From NCBI RefSeq assembly GCF_019145195.1, contig NZ_JAHSTW010000002.1, positions 186,001 to 250,000 on the forward strand: a stretch of DNA of 64,000 nt. Direction: 5' to 3'. The notes under the pieces are model-generated. The model did no database searches and was not told the origin of the DNA. It worked only from the letters and a program-made list of their open reading frames with translations. Both the position numbers and the translations under genes were made by a program. Shown here one piece after another: positions 1 through 12,918 of this stretch. This DNA is from Pseudomonas siliginis (GTDB lineage: Bacteria > Pseudomonadota > Gammaproteobacteria > Pseudomonadales > Pseudomonadaceae). Position 1 is the stretch's first letter. Each line of letters opens with the position of its first letter.

Positions 1-791
<791 letters not shown>

Positions 792-807
792 TACCCTGGC
801 TGCAAGA

Positions 808-842
808 AAGCCCCGCACGGTTCGCGCCGTGCGGGGCTTTTT
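808..842 (+). terminator. intrinsic terminator after metK
   Basis: Perfect GC-rich stem (AAAGCCCCGCACGG with its complement CCGTGCGGGGCTTT) with a short TTCGCG loop, running into a T tract. It lies directly behind the metK stop codon. Confidence 0.93.
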
Positions 843-862
843 CATGCCTGACAGATTTTTGA

Positions 863-2689
<1,827 letters not shown>

Positions 2690-2786
2690 ACCTGCAATCC
2701 CCGCCCGGCGGGAACCCAACGGCCGGCCAGACGCTCCAACAGCGCAGTGCCCTCCCACCCCGATTGCCTTTGCACATGGAGCTTTT

Positions 2787-3182
2787 ATGAAATTTCTCGC
2801 ACCGCTCGCCCTGCTTACTCTTTGCGGCGTCATGGCCGCCCCGGTCATGGCCGAAGAAGACGGCCCGGGCCTGACCGGTTGCGCTGCCAAGAAGCAGGGC
2901 ATCATCAATCAGATCGAACAGGCCAAGTCGCGCGGCAACATGGAGCAGCAGGCGGGCCTGGAAACCGCACTGCGTGAAGTCAATGAACATTGCACCGATG
3001 CCGGGCTGAAGAAAGAGCGTGAGAACAAGGTGCTTGAGGCCAAGCATGAAGTCAGCCAGCGTCAGGCGGACCTCGACAAGGCCATGAAGAAAGGCGATCC
3101 GGAGAAGATCAACAAGCGCAAGGAAAAGCTCGCCGAGTCGCGCAAGGAACTGCAGGAAGCGCTGGACGAGATCGATAAGTAA
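2787..3182 (+). CDS. DUF1090 family periplasmic protein (YqjC-like)
   Basis: Protein of 131 residues with a clear signal peptide (MKFLAPLALLTLCGVMAAPVMA, then a likely cut before EEDGPG). The mature part is a charged, mostly helical chain. It has one cysteine in LTGCAAKK and a second in NEHCTD, followed by a Lys/Glu-rich coiled-coil tail. This is the pattern of DUF1090 (E. coli YqjC). Its role is unknown. The ATG has a GGAG ribosome-binding site 5 nt upstream. It stands alone, followed by a family B repeat. Confidence 0.82.
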   Translation: MKFLAPLALLTLCGVMAAPVMAEEDGPGLTGCAAKKQGIINQIEQAKSRGNMEQQAGLETALREVNEHCTDAGLKKERENKVLEAKHEVSQRQADLDKAMKKGDPEKINKRKEKLAESRKELQEALDEIDK

Positions 3183-3193
3183 CCGAAGCCCTT

Positions 3194-3326
3194 TGGGGAG
3201 GGGATTTATCCCCTTCCGGCGGCGAGGCCGTCGCAAATTTGGCTAGTCGGGTCCGACTGAAAAAAACCGGTTGTATGGTTTTGGGGCTGCTTCGCAGCCC
3301 ATCGGGGATAAATCCCCTCGCCACAA
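3194..3326. repeat. family B inverted repeat pair
   Basis: Left arm GGGGAGGGGATTTATCCCC and right arm GGGGATAAATCCCCTCGCCAC face each other across about 90 nt, with inner short palindromes (GGGCTGCTTCGCAGCCC). It fills the gap between the DUF1090 gene and the convergent cytochrome gene. Confidence 0.85.
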
Positions 3327-3365
3327 GGTACTCACTCGCCACAACGTACTCAGCAGCCTCAGGAA

Positions 3366-3815
3366 TCAATGATCGCGAAACTCTTTATGGCAAGCACTGC
3401 AGGCATCCTCGACTTTCTGCACTGCCGGTCCGAGATTACTGGCCTTGTACGGCTGAACCTGACTGGCGACCACCAGTTCACCGGTAGCCGCTTCGAGGGC
3501 GCGGGCCAGTTGCTGAAAACGCGCCTGTTTCTGCCAGACATCGTCCTTGGCGCTGGTGTGATCTTCCTCGCGCACCTGCGGAAAATGCTTCCACGGTTCA
3601 TGGGCCAACGCATCAAGTCTGACCGCGCCCTCAGCAAATTTCGGTCCGTCGAAGGCAATGCGCCCGCGCAACATGCCGCCGAGGTCTTCGCTGGTCTTGA
3701 GCATCTGCTTGAAGATGACCTTGCGCTGGCCCAGCGGCGAATTCGGGTCGACGCCGCCACAAGCGGACAAGGTCAGGCAGGCCAGCAATACAACAGCAAT
3801 TGGTTTCAGAGTCAT
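3366..3815 (-). CDS. cytochrome c' (class II c-type cytochrome) lipoprotein
   Basis: Protein of 149 residues with an N-terminal lipoprotein signal: hydrophobic segment then LSAC with the lipidated cysteine at residue 19. The rest is helical and ends in a single haem-binding motif C-S-A-C-H at residues 139-143, six residues from the C-terminus. A haem motif at the extreme C-terminus is typical of cytochrome c'/c-556 four-helix bundles. It should sit in the periplasm anchored to a membrane. The electron partner is unknown. It reads divergently from mltA across about 130 nt. Confidence 0.87.
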   Translation of the reverse strand: MTLKPIAVVLLACLTLSACGGVDPNSPLGQRKVIFKQMLKTSEDLGGMLRGRIAFDGPKFAEGAVRLDALAHEPWKHFPQVREEDHTSAKDDVWQKQARFQQLARALEAATGELVVASQVQPYKASNLGPAVQKVEDACSACHKEFRDH

Positions 3816-3943
3816 GGTGGCTTCAGGTCGCGGAAATCGGCGGCCAGTATCCTCGGCTCACCGCCAAACACCAATAGCCCTATTAAAAATACGGGTTGGT
3901 CGAGCGCATGGAGCTCTCGGCCAACCGGCACAGGAATCACTCC

Positions 3944-5128
3944 ATGAACAGCCGCTTCACGGCCTGGCGTCACCCGCTTATCGTCACCCTTCCACTGCTC
4001 GCCATCCTCGCCGGTTGCACAGGCGGCGACAGCGCCAAACCAAAAACCCATGCGCTGGCCACCTATTCCAGCGCGACCTGGGAAGCCTTGCCCGCGGTCT
4101 CCGACAGCGATCTGGTCGCCGGTTTCGGTTCCTGGCGCAGCGCCTGCACACGACTCAAAGCCGACGCAGTCTGGGGGCCGACCTGCGCTGCGGCGGCGAA
4201 TGTGCCGCAAAGCGCCGCCGAGATTCGTGCATTCCTCAAGCAGAATCTCGATGTCTACGGCCTGCGCGCCGAGAACGACAACCCCAACGGTCTGATCACC
4301 GGCTACTACGAACCGGTGTACCCCGGCAGCCTGACGCCAACCGCAACGGCGAACGTGCCGGTGTATGGCGTGCCGGAAGACATGATCATCGTCTCGCTCG
4401 ACAGCATCTACCCGGAATTGAAAGGCAAGCGCCTGCGCGGCCGCCTCGAAGGCCGCGTGCTCAAGCCTTACGACGACGCGGCGACCATTGAATCCAAAGG
4501 CGTGAAAGCGCCAGTGGTCGCGTATCTGACTGATCCGATGAATCTGCAATTTCTGCAGATTCAGGGCTCGGGCCGGATTCAGACCGAGGACGGCAAACAG
4601 TTGCGCATCGCCTACGCCGATCAGAACGGCCACCCGTACCGGCCGATCGGTCGCTGGCTGGTCGAGCAAGGAGAGCTGAAGAAAGAAGACGTGACCATGA
4701 GTGCGATCAGCAACTGGGCCAAGGCCAACCCGATGCGCATTCCGGAACTGCTCGCCAGCAACCCGAGCTACGTATTCTTCACCCGCAACCCGGACAGCAA
4801 CGAAGGCCCACGCGGCTCGCTGAACGTGCCGCTGACCGCCGGCTACAGCGCGGCAGTGGATCGCAAAGTGATTCCGTTGGGCAGTCTGTTATGGCTGTCG
4901 ACCACCAAACCGGATGGCACCCCACTGGTGCGCCCGGTCGCGGCGCAGGATACCGGCGGCGCGATTGCCGGCGAGGTGCGCGCGGATCTGTTCTGGGGCA
5001 CGGGTGATGCGGCCGGGCAACTGGCCGGGGACATGAAACAACAGGGGCAGATCTGGATGCTCTGGCCTAAAGGACAAGAGTTGCCGCAAGTGCCGCAGGT
5101 GGCGGATACACCGAAGCAAAAGTCTTAG
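3944..5128 (+). CDS. mltA: membrane-bound lytic murein transglycosylase A
   Basis: Outer-membrane lipoprotein of 394 residues that cleaves peptidoglycan glycan strands, leaving 1,6-anhydromuramic ends. Lipobox LAGC with cysteine 25. The MltA core holds the GYYEPVYPGSL segment, and the C-terminal 3D domain carries AAQDTGGAIAGEVRADLF, where Asp336 corresponds to the catalytic aspartate. The frame is open from 3896, but the ATG at 3944 follows CAGGAA and directly begins the signal sequence, so it is preferred. Confidence 0.94.
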   Translation: MNSRFTAWRHPLIVTLPLLAILAGCTGGDSAKPKTHALATYSSATWEALPAVSDSDLVAGFGSWRSACTRLKADAVWGPTCAAAANVPQSAAEIRAFLKQNLDVYGLRAENDNPNGLITGYYEPVYPGSLTPTATANVPVYGVPEDMIIVSLDSIYPELKGKRLRGRLEGRVLKPYDDAATIESKGVKAPVVAYLTDPMNLQFLQIQGSGRIQTEDGKQLRIAYADQNGHPYRPIGRWLVEQGELKKEDVTMSAISNWAKANPMRIPELLASNPSYVFFTRNPDSNEGPRGSLNVPLTAGYSAAVDRKVIPLGSLLWLSTTKPDGTPLVRPVAAQDTGGAIAGEVRADLFWGTGDAAGQLAGDMKQQGQIWMLWPKGQELPQVPQVADTPKQKS

Positions 5129-5149
5129 GTTCTTCGTGGTCTGATCCAT

Positions 5150-5220
5150 CGCTTTCGCGAGCAGGCTCGCTCCCACATCTGGAATGCATTCCATGTGGGA
5201 GCGAGCCTGCTCGCGAAGAG
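5150..5220. repeat. family A REP inverted pair
   Basis: Two family A palindromes in opposite orientation around a short spacer (TCTGGAATGCATTCCA), between the convergent mltA and MAPEG genes. It may act as a bidirectional end structure. Confidence 0.9.
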
Positions 5221-5241
5221 GCCGGCAGCAACAGCCGATAA

Positions 5242-5625
5242 TCAGATGGACACAAAGAAAAACGAAGCAATCAGCCCCATCCCGATAAACCACACCACCG
5301 AACGCAGTGCAGCCCAGTCAGCCAGGTAGCAAATGATGTACAGCAGGCGGCTGGTGATAAACAGCACGGCCAGCACATTGACCGTCACCAGCTCCGCAGT
5401 GCCGACCAGATGCGCAACGATCACCGCAGCGGCAAACGCGGGCGTTACTTCAAAGCTGTTCAGTTGCGCGGCGTGGGCGCGACGGGCGACGCCATCGACG
5501 CTGTCGAGAAAGTCCCGTGGATCATAATTGTCCTTGAGGCGGAAACCGCCGGTGGCCTTCGCCACGATCGTGCACACGTACGGCAGGAAAATCGCGATCA
5601 ACACACACCACAGAGCCACTGTCAT
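5242..5625 (-). CDS. MAPEG family membrane protein
   Basis: Small integral membrane protein of 127 residues. Hydrophobic segments lie near residues 3-23, 60-98 and 105-126, with the MAPEG-type loop NYDPRDFLDSVDGVARRAHAAQLNSFE between the first and second. The eukaryotic relatives are glutathione- or eicosanoid-metabolising enzymes; the bacterial substrate is unknown. ATG with AAAGGA ribosome-binding site 7 nt upstream. Single gene, convergent with mltA. Confidence 0.85.
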   Translation of the reverse strand: MTVALWCVLIAIFLPYVCTIVAKATGGFRLKDNYDPRDFLDSVDGVARRAHAAQLNSFEVTPAFAAAVIVAHLVGTAELVTVNVLAVLFITSRLLYIICYLADWAALRSVVWFIGMGLIASFFFVSI

Positions 5626-5957
5626 AACGTCGTCCTTTTTTCGATTGGAGAAATTGGCGAGCGGTCAGAACTTCATCACCAGCATGCCGATCAGCACCTG
5701 CCCACAGGCTAAGAGCAGCGCCCGGCCGAAAGGTTCTTTCAGCTGGATATAACACGGCAATTCCAGTGAGCCGTTGATTAGTCAGATTATTGATTCGCCA
5801 TGTGTCAGCAGCTGTTTATACTGCAACCCACCACGCCGTACTCAGCTGCACACCAAAAAACTCCAATAAAAGCTGCCTGCTCCGCTTTCTTCGAAAACGG
5901 TCGCTGGCACGCGTATGCCTGATCAAAGCGTCAAGACTACCGACAGAGACCTTGCGC
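5626..5957. other. intergenic region between divergent MAPEG and MFS genes
   Basis: About 330 nt that should hold both promoters. I see no convincing hairpin or repeat. On the minus strand an open stretch of about 31 codons ending at 5665 is hydrophobic but has no proper start codon. Confidence 0.5.
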
Positions 5958-7127
5958 ATGCCCCTCGCTTTACTTGCACTCGCCGTTGCCGCATTCGGCA
6001 TCGGCACCACCGAATTCGTCATCATGGGCCTGCTGCCCGACGTTGCCCGCGATCTGGCGGTGAGCATTCCTCACGCCGGGCTGCTGATCACCGGTTACGC
6101 CCTGGGCGTGGTGTTCGGCGCACCGATCCTGGCGATCGGCACCGCCAATATGCCGCGCAAAGCGACACTGCTGGGCATGACGCTGATGTTCATCCTCGGC
6201 AACGTGCTCTGCGCGCTCGCGCCGAACTACGCGACGCTGATGGCGGCGCGGGTGGTCACGGCACTGTGTCATGGCGCGTTTTTCGGCATTGGCTCGGTGG
6301 TTGCTGCCGGCCTGGTTGCGCCGAACAAACGCGCGCAAGCCATTGCCATGATGTTCACCGGCCTGACCCTGGCCAACGTGCTTGGCGTGCCACTCGGCAC
6401 AGCGCTTGGCCAATACGCTGGCTGGCGCTCGACCTTCTGGGCGGTGTCGGTGATCGGCATTGTTGCGGCGCTGGCGCAGTGGTTGTGGCTGCCAAAACAC
6501 ATCGCGATGGACAAAGCCAACCTCGCCAGCGAATTCAAAGTGCTGGGCAAGGCCAACGTGCTGCTGGCGCTGGGCATGAGCGTGCTGGCCTCGACCAGCC
6601 TGTTCAGCGTGTTCACCTATATCGCGCCGATTCTGCAAGACATCACTGGCGTCAGCCCCCACGGCGTGACGGTGATGCTGCTGTTGTTCGGCGTCGGCCT
6701 GACAGCGGGCAGCATGCTCGGCGGGCGTCTGGCCGATAGCCGCTTGCTGCCGTCACTGGTCGGCGTGGCACTGGCAGTTGTGGTGATTCTGGCGGCGTTC
6801 AGCCAGACCAGCCGTGCGGTGATTCCGGCGGCGATCACCCTGGTGCTGTGGGGGATTTTCGCTTTTGCGCTGTGCCCGATTCTGCAGTTGCTGATCATCG
6901 ATCAGGCGCATGAAGCGCCGAATCTGGGTTCGACGCTAAACCAGAGCGCGTTCAATCTGGGCAACGCAGCAGGTGCCTGGATCGGTGGACTGGTGGTTGC
7001 CAGCGGCGCGGATCTGGCGGACCTGCCGTGGACCGGGGCGCTGGTCGGCGTGCTGACGGTGCTGACGGCGCTGTTGTTCATTTACCTGCAACGTCGGCAG
7101 GCGAGTGCGGTCAATGTGTCTGGCTGA
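5958..7127 (+). CDS. MFS transporter of the DHA1 drug/sugar exporter type
   Basis: Inner-membrane exporter of 389 residues with about 12 transmembrane segments. The first helix AFGIGTTEFVIMGLLPDVA is the hallmark of the AraJ/YdhP-like DHA1 branch, and an antiporter-like motif occurs near GVPLGTALGQYAGWRSTFW. Substrate is not deducible. The frame is open from 5790, but the preceding 56 codons encode a basic non-conserved stretch; the ATG at 5958 starts directly with the first helix. Monocistronic. Confidence 0.88.
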   Translation: MPLALLALAVAAFGIGTTEFVIMGLLPDVARDLAVSIPHAGLLITGYALGVVFGAPILAIGTANMPRKATLLGMTLMFILGNVLCALAPNYATLMAARVVTALCHGAFFGIGSVVAAGLVAPNKRAQAIAMMFTGLTLANVLGVPLGTALGQYAGWRSTFWAVSVIGIVAALAQWLWLPKHIAMDKANLASEFKVLGKANVLLALGMSVLASTSLFSVFTYIAPILQDITGVSPHGVTVMLLLFGVGLTAGSMLGGRLADSRLLPSLVGVALAVVVILAAFSQTSRAVIPAAITLVLWGIFAFALCPILQLLIIDQAHEAPNLGSTLNQSAFNLGNAAGAWIGGLVVASGADLADLPWTGALVGVLTVLTALLFIYLQRRQASAVNVSG

Positions 7128-7147
7128 GACCTCTGCGACTGACTACC

Positions 7148-7280
7148 TGTGGCGAGGGGATTTATCCCCGTTGGGCTGCGCAGCAGCCCCAAAAACCTTC
7201 AATCGGGTTTTGTCAGGAACAATCGATAAACCGGATTGCGACGGCTTCGCCGCCGAGCGGGGATAAATCCCCTCGCCACA
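7148..7280. repeat. family B inverted repeat pair
   Basis: Arms CTGTGGCGAGGGGATTTATC and its reverse complement GATAAATCCCCTCGCCACA enclose about 95 nt with inner palindromes (GGGCTGCGCAGCAGCCC). Lies between the MFS and antiporter genes. Confidence 0.88.
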
Positions 7281-7377
7281 ATGAACTGTGGTGTGTCCCA
7301 TGTCGCTGTTCGCCCATCAAACCCCTGCGTCCAACCTCCGGTCGCGCTCCATTCACTCTCCATCCAAAGGACCCCGG

Positions 7378-8643
7378 ATGCTTGAACTTGTCGCCGCTTT
7401 CATCTGCCTCACCACCCTCCTGACCTTCGTCAATTTCCGCTTTATCGGCCTGCCGCCGACCATCGGCGTGATGGTTACCGCCCTGCTGTTCTCATTACTC
7501 CTGCAAGGCCTCAGCGTCCTCGGCTTTCCCGGCCTCGAAGATCGCGTGCAGCAACTGATCGGCCAGATCGATTTCGGCGATCTGCTGATGAACTGGATGC
7601 TCTCGTTCCTGCTGTTCGCCGGCGCCCTGCACGTCAACCTGAATGATTTGCGCAGTTACCGCTGGCCGATCGGCCTGCTGGCGACCTTCGGCGTGTTGAT
7701 CGCCACCGTGGTGATCGGCAGCCTGGCCTTCTACATTTTTGCCCTGTTCGGCTGGCACGTGAGTTTCCTCTACTGCCTGTTGTTCGGCGCGCTGATCTCA
7801 CCGACCGACCCGATTGCGGTACTCGGCGTGTTGCGTACCGCCAACGCTTCGAAGCCACTGAAAACCACCATCGTCGGCGAATCACTGTTCAACGACGGCA
7901 CGGCGGTGGTGGTCTTCACCGTGCTGCTGGGCATCGCGCAACTGGGCGAAACCCCGACCGTCAGCGCCACGGCCATGCTCTTCGTCCATGAGGCCATTGG
8001 CGGTGTGTTGTTCGGCGGGCTGATCGGTTATCTGGTCTATCGGATGATCAAAAGCGTCGAGCAGCATCAGATCACCGTGATGCTGACCCTGGCCCTGGTG
8101 ATCGGTGGCTCGGCGATGTCCACCGAGTTGCACGTCTCGGCACCGATCGCGATGGTGGTGGCCGGTCTGATCATCGGCAACCTCGGGCGCAATCTGGCAA
8201 TGAACGACATGACCCGGCGCTATCTGGACGGTTTCTGGGAATTGCTCGATGACATGCTCAACGCGCTGCTGTTTGCGCTGATCGGCATGGAGTTGTTGCT
8301 GCTGCCGTTCAACTGGCTGCACATGGCCGCCGCAGGTCTGCTGGCGGTGGCGATTCTGTTGTCGCGCCTGCTTACCGTGGCGCCGGCGATCCTGCTGCTG
8401 CGGCGCTGGCGCTCAGTGCCGGCCGGCACCATCCGCATCCTCACTTGGGGCGGTTTGCGCGGCGGTGTTTCGGTGGCACTGGCGCTGGCCCTGCCGCTGG
8501 GCCCGGAGCGCGATCTGCTGCTGAGCATCACCTACATCGTCGTGCTGTCGTCGATCCTGCTGCAGGGCCTGACCATCGGCAAACTGGTCAAGCACGCGAC
8601 GCGCAATGAGCCGGCCAGCGTGCCTGAGCCAGCTCACCATTGA
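7378..8643 (+). CDS. Na+/H+ antiporter, CPA1 family
   Basis: Inner-membrane cation/proton antiporter of 421 residues with about 12 transmembrane segments. The signature segment GALISPTDPIAVLGVLR is followed by VGESLFNDGTAVVVF, which carries the acidic residue expected in the ion site of CPA1 exchangers; GGLRGGVSVALALALP lies near the C-terminus. This is the NhaP-like bacterial branch. The ATG at 7378 has AAAGGA 7 nt upstream; the longer open frame from 7288 is not needed. Its TGA directly abuts the stop codon of the convergent FNT gene. Confidence 0.92.
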   Translation: MLELVAAFICLTTLLTFVNFRFIGLPPTIGVMVTALLFSLLLQGLSVLGFPGLEDRVQQLIGQIDFGDLLMNWMLSFLLFAGALHVNLNDLRSYRWPIGLLATFGVLIATVVIGSLAFYIFALFGWHVSFLYCLLFGALISPTDPIAVLGVLRTANASKPLKTTIVGESLFNDGTAVVVFTVLLGIAQLGETPTVSATAMLFVHEAIGGVLFGGLIGYLVYRMIKSVEQHQITVMLTLALVIGGSAMSTELHVSAPIAMVVAGLIIGNLGRNLAMNDMTRRYLDGFWELLDDMLNALLFALIGMELLLLPFNWLHMAAAGLLAVAILLSRLLTVAPAILLLRRWRSVPAGTIRILTWGGLRGGVSVALALALPLGPERDLLLSITYIVVLSSILLQGLTIGKLVKHATRNEPASVPEPAHH

Positions 8644-9531
8644 TCATTTCTTGATCGACTGCGGATCGGGCTTAACAGCCTGATCCGCAGATTCCTTCGG
8701 CGCACCGCTTTCACTGCGAATTTGCGCATGGCTGATCAGCGCGAAGATAAAGCTGCCGCCAATGATGTTCCCCGCCAGCGTAGGTCCGGCGAACACCGCC
8801 CAGAAATCACTCCACGGCAACTCGCCGGCAAACACAAGATAGGACACTTCCGCCGATCCGACGACGATGTGGGTGAAGTCGCCCAGCGCCATGAAGTAGG
8901 TGATGAGGATGATGATCCACATCTTCGCGCTCTCCATGGACGGGATCATCCAGACCATGGTGGCGATCATCCAGCCGGAGACGATGCCCTTGGCGAACAT
9001 CTGACTGGCGCTGTGCTCCATGACCTTGCGGCCGATCTCGAGGAAGGCGACGTCGGTCTTGCTGTCGAAAATCGGCAGTTCCAGCATCACGTACGCGACC
9101 AGAATCGTCCCGCAGAGGTTGCCGACCAATACCACTGTCCACAGACGGATCAGTCGCAGAAAATTCTTCAGCGTCGGCTTGGTCATCACCGGCAGCACGG
9201 CGGTCAGGGTGTTTTCGGTGAACAGTTGCTGGCGCGCGAGGATCACCGCGAGGAAACCGGCGCAGTACCCGAAGCTGGCGATCACCTTGAACTCATCGCC
9301 ATCGGGCAGACGCGAATTGAGCAGGCCCATGCCCATCAGGGACAGGCCCATGGTCAACCCTGCCGCCAGCGCCGACCACCACAGCGCGGCAATGCTGCGC
9401 TCCAGTTCCTGGTCGCCCTGAGTGCGGATGATTTCATGCAGAACGGCCGCGCGCGGCGGCTGGCTCTTCTCGACTTCGTGCTGCTCCTTGGCCGAGAGGT
9501 CGGGGGTCTTTTCGCTGGTGGGGGTGGTCAT
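8644..9531 (-). CDS. formate/nitrite transporter family protein (YfdC-like)
   Basis: Membrane protein of 295 residues. A charged cytoplasmic N-terminus of about 45 residues precedes six hydrophobic segments with FNT-fold features (GNLCGTILVAYVM and GPTLAGNIIGGSFIF near the end). The closest pattern is E. coli YfdC, an FNT member of unknown substrate, not FocA or NirC. It abuts the antiporter gene stop to stop. Confidence 0.83.
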   Translation of the reverse strand: MTTPTSEKTPDLSAKEQHEVEKSQPPRAAVLHEIIRTQGDQELERSIAALWWSALAAGLTMGLSLMGMGLLNSRLPDGDEFKVIASFGYCAGFLAVILARQQLFTENTLTAVLPVMTKPTLKNFLRLIRLWTVVLVGNLCGTILVAYVMLELPIFDSKTDVAFLEIGRKVMEHSASQMFAKGIVSGWMIATMVWMIPSMESAKMWIIILITYFMALGDFTHIVVGSAEVSYLVFAGELPWSDFWAVFAGPTLAGNIIGGSFIFALISHAQIRSESGAPKESADQAVKPDPQSIKK

Positions 9532-9621
9532 GGCGTGGCAACCGGTGGGGGGGGATGTAGCTACGACCGTTGCGCTTCATGGCTGTTCAGTGGCCAGGCG
9601 AATCTCCGCTGAATTGGCAAC

Positions 9622-9690
9622 CGCTTTCGCGAGCAGGCTCGCTCCCACAAGGATCACGCTGTACCTGTGGGAGCGAGCCTGCTCGCGAAG
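9622..9690. repeat. family A REP inverted pair
   Basis: GCTTTCGCGAGCAGGCTCGC and its reverse copy GGAGCGAGCCTGCTCGCGAA flank a spacer of about 20 nt, between two minus-strand genes. Confidence 0.9.
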
Positions 9691-9705
9691 AATGCGCCGC
9701 CGATC

Positions 9706-10110
9706 TTATTGAACGGCTTCGTCATCCTTGAACTGGTCTTTCACATATTTGATCTCGGTCCGCCCGTGCGGCGCCGGCAGGCCGTCTTCGCCGAGATTGA
9801 CGAACACCATTTTCTCGACGGTGAGGATGCTCTTGCGGGTGATCTTGTTGCGCACTTCGCAGGTCAGGGTGATCGAGGTGCGGCCGAATTCGGTGGCGGT
9901 GATGCCCAGTTCGATGATGTCGCCCTGGCGCGAGGCGCTGACGAAGTTGATTTCCGAGATGTACTTGGTCACCACGCGCTGGTTGCCCAGTTGCACGATG
10001 GCGTAGATCGCCGCTTCTTCGTCGATCCAGCGCAGCAGGCTGCCGCCGAACAGGGTGCCGTTGGGGTTGAGGTCTTCGGGTTTAACCCATTTGCGGGTGT
10101 GGAAATTCAT
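9706..10110 (-). CDS. acyl-CoA thioesterase, hotdog fold
   Basis: Cytoplasmic hotdog-fold protein of 134 residues (YciA/acyl-CoA hydrolase type). Seen are the N-terminal PEDLNPNGTLFGGSLLRWID, where the aspartate of WIDE is the usual catalytic acid, and YISEINFVSASRQGDIIELG in the central strands. It probably hydrolyses acyl-CoA thioesters, substrate unknown. The ATG at 10110 has CAGGAG upstream; the open frame up to 10197 adds a non-conserved extension. It is divergent from ahcY. Confidence 0.88.
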   Translation of the reverse strand: MNFHTRKWVKPEDLNPNGTLFGGSLLRWIDEEAAIYAIVQLGNQRVVTKYISEINFVSASRQGDIIELGITATEFGRTSITLTCEVRNKITRKSILTVEKMVFVNLGEDGLPAPHGRTEIKYVKDQFKDDEAVQ

Positions 10111-10228
10111 GTTCACTCCTGAGCGCTTGCCGAAAGATGCGCCCATCTTGGCAGACTGATCAGTCAGGCTCCAGGCAGCTGCGACTATGGTCGCCATTGG
10201 CGATCTTCATCTGGCCGACAGAAACCCT

Positions 10229-10256
10229 TTGGAAGATCAGCCCGGGCGGCTATAAT
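10229..10256 (+). promoter_or_regulatory. sigma-70 type promoter of ahcY
   Basis: Perfect -10 box TATAAT at 10251-10256, with TTGGAA 16 nt upstream as -35. It precedes the riboswitch leader, giving a leader of roughly 170 nt. Confidence 0.75.
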
Positions 10257-10270
10257 CGCCCCCGTTTCAA

Positions 10271-11840
<1,570 letters not shown>

Positions 11841-11862
11841 CAGGCGCTGAAAGCTCGCTCTC

Positions 11863-11955
11863 CCTGTGGGAGCGAGCTTGCTCGCGAAGGCGATTGATCA
11901 TTCAACATCACGGTTGTCTGACCCAGCGCTTTCGCGAGCAGGCTCGCTCCCACAC
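11863..11955. repeat. family A REP inverted pair
   Basis: Two facing family A palindromes between ahcY and metF. The spacer (TTCAACATCACGGTTGTCTG and flanks) resembles the spacer of the doublets around kptA at 59-60 kb. Confidence 0.88.
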
Positions 11956-11999
11956 GGGATTGCAGCGCCTCGAAGGTACTTGTTTACAAGGGTATGACC

Positions 12000-12845
12000 A
12001 TGTCCCAAGACCGTCGCTACAGCTTCGAGTTTTTCCCGACCAAGACCGATGCCGGGCAAGAAAAGCTGCTCGCCACTGCCCGTCAGTTGGCCACCTACAA
12101 CCCTGATTTCTTTTCCTGCACCTACGGCGCTGGCGGTTCGACCCGTGATCGCACGCTCAACACCGTGTTGCAGCTGGAAAGCGAAGTCAAAGTACCCGCC
12201 GCACCGCACCTGTCGTGCGTCGGTGACAGCAAGGACGACCTGCGCGGCCTGCTGAACGAATACAAGGCTGCCGGCATCAAGCGCATCGTTGCCCTGCGTG
12301 GCGACCTGCCGTCCGGCATGGGCATGACCAGCGGTGAGCTGCGTCACGCCAATGAGCTGGTGGAATTCATTCGTGAAGAAACCGCCGATCATTTCCATAT
12401 CGAAGTCGCCGCTTATCCGGAGATGCATCCGCAAGCGCGCAACTACGAAGACGATCTCGCCAACTTCGTGCGCAAGGCAAAGGCCGGTGCCGACAGCGCG
12501 ATCACCCAGTACTTCTTCAACGCCGACAGCTACTTCTACTTCGTCGACCGTTTGCAGGCGCTGGGCGTGGATCTGCCGATCGTGCCGGGGATCATGCCGA
12601 TCACCAACTACAGCAAACTCGCGCGCTTCTCCGATGCCTGCGGTGCGGAAATCCCGCGCTGGATCCGCAAGCAACTGGAAGCCTACGGCGACGACACGCG
12701 AAGCATTCAAAGCTTTGGCGAACAGGTCGTCAGCGAAATGTGCGAACGCCTGCTGCAGGGCGGCGCACCGGGGCTGCACTTCTACTCGATGAACCAGGCC
12801 GAACCTAGCCTGGCGATATGGAACAACCTGAAGCTGCCGCGCTGA
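12000..12845 (+). CDS. metF: 5,10-methylenetetrahydrofolate reductase
   Basis: FAD enzyme of 281 residues that reduces methylene-THF to methyl-THF for methionine synthesis. Seen are the N-terminal YSFEFFPTKT (catalytic glutamate region), TYGAGGSTRDRT, ALRGDLPSG, and ITQYFFNADSYFYF. Two ATGs compete: 11994 leaves only 2 nt after AAGGG, while 12000 leaves 8 nt, so 12000 is chosen. Third methyl-cycle gene of the window; a terminator follows. Confidence 0.96.
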   Translation: MSQDRRYSFEFFPTKTDAGQEKLLATARQLATYNPDFFSCTYGAGGSTRDRTLNTVLQLESEVKVPAAPHLSCVGDSKDDLRGLLNEYKAAGIKRIVALRGDLPSGMGMTSGELRHANELVEFIREETADHFHIEVAAYPEMHPQARNYEDDLANFVRKAKAGADSAITQYFFNADSYFYFVDRLQALGVDLPIVPGIMPITNYSKLARFSDACGAEIPRWIRKQLEAYGDDTRSIQSFGEQVVSEMCERLLQGGAPGLHFYSMNQAEPSLAIWNNLKLPR

Positions 12846-12862
12846 AGGTTTTCCATGCGATA

Positions 12863-12887
12863 AAAAAGGCCCTCACCGGGCCTTTTC
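12863..12887 (+). terminator. intrinsic terminator after metF
   Basis: AAAAGGCCC / GGGCCTTTT stem with a small loop (TCACC), starting 18 nt after the metF stop. Confidence 0.88.
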
Positions 12888-12918
12888 ACTGAAAAGCACA
12901 AATGGAATATTGTTGTCG

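Noticed and set aside
5665-5757. Open stretch of about 31 hydrophobic codons upstream of the MAPEG gene (minus strand)
   Set aside because: No ATG or GTG in frame before the hydrophobic part and only a weak TTG without good spacing; too short to support.
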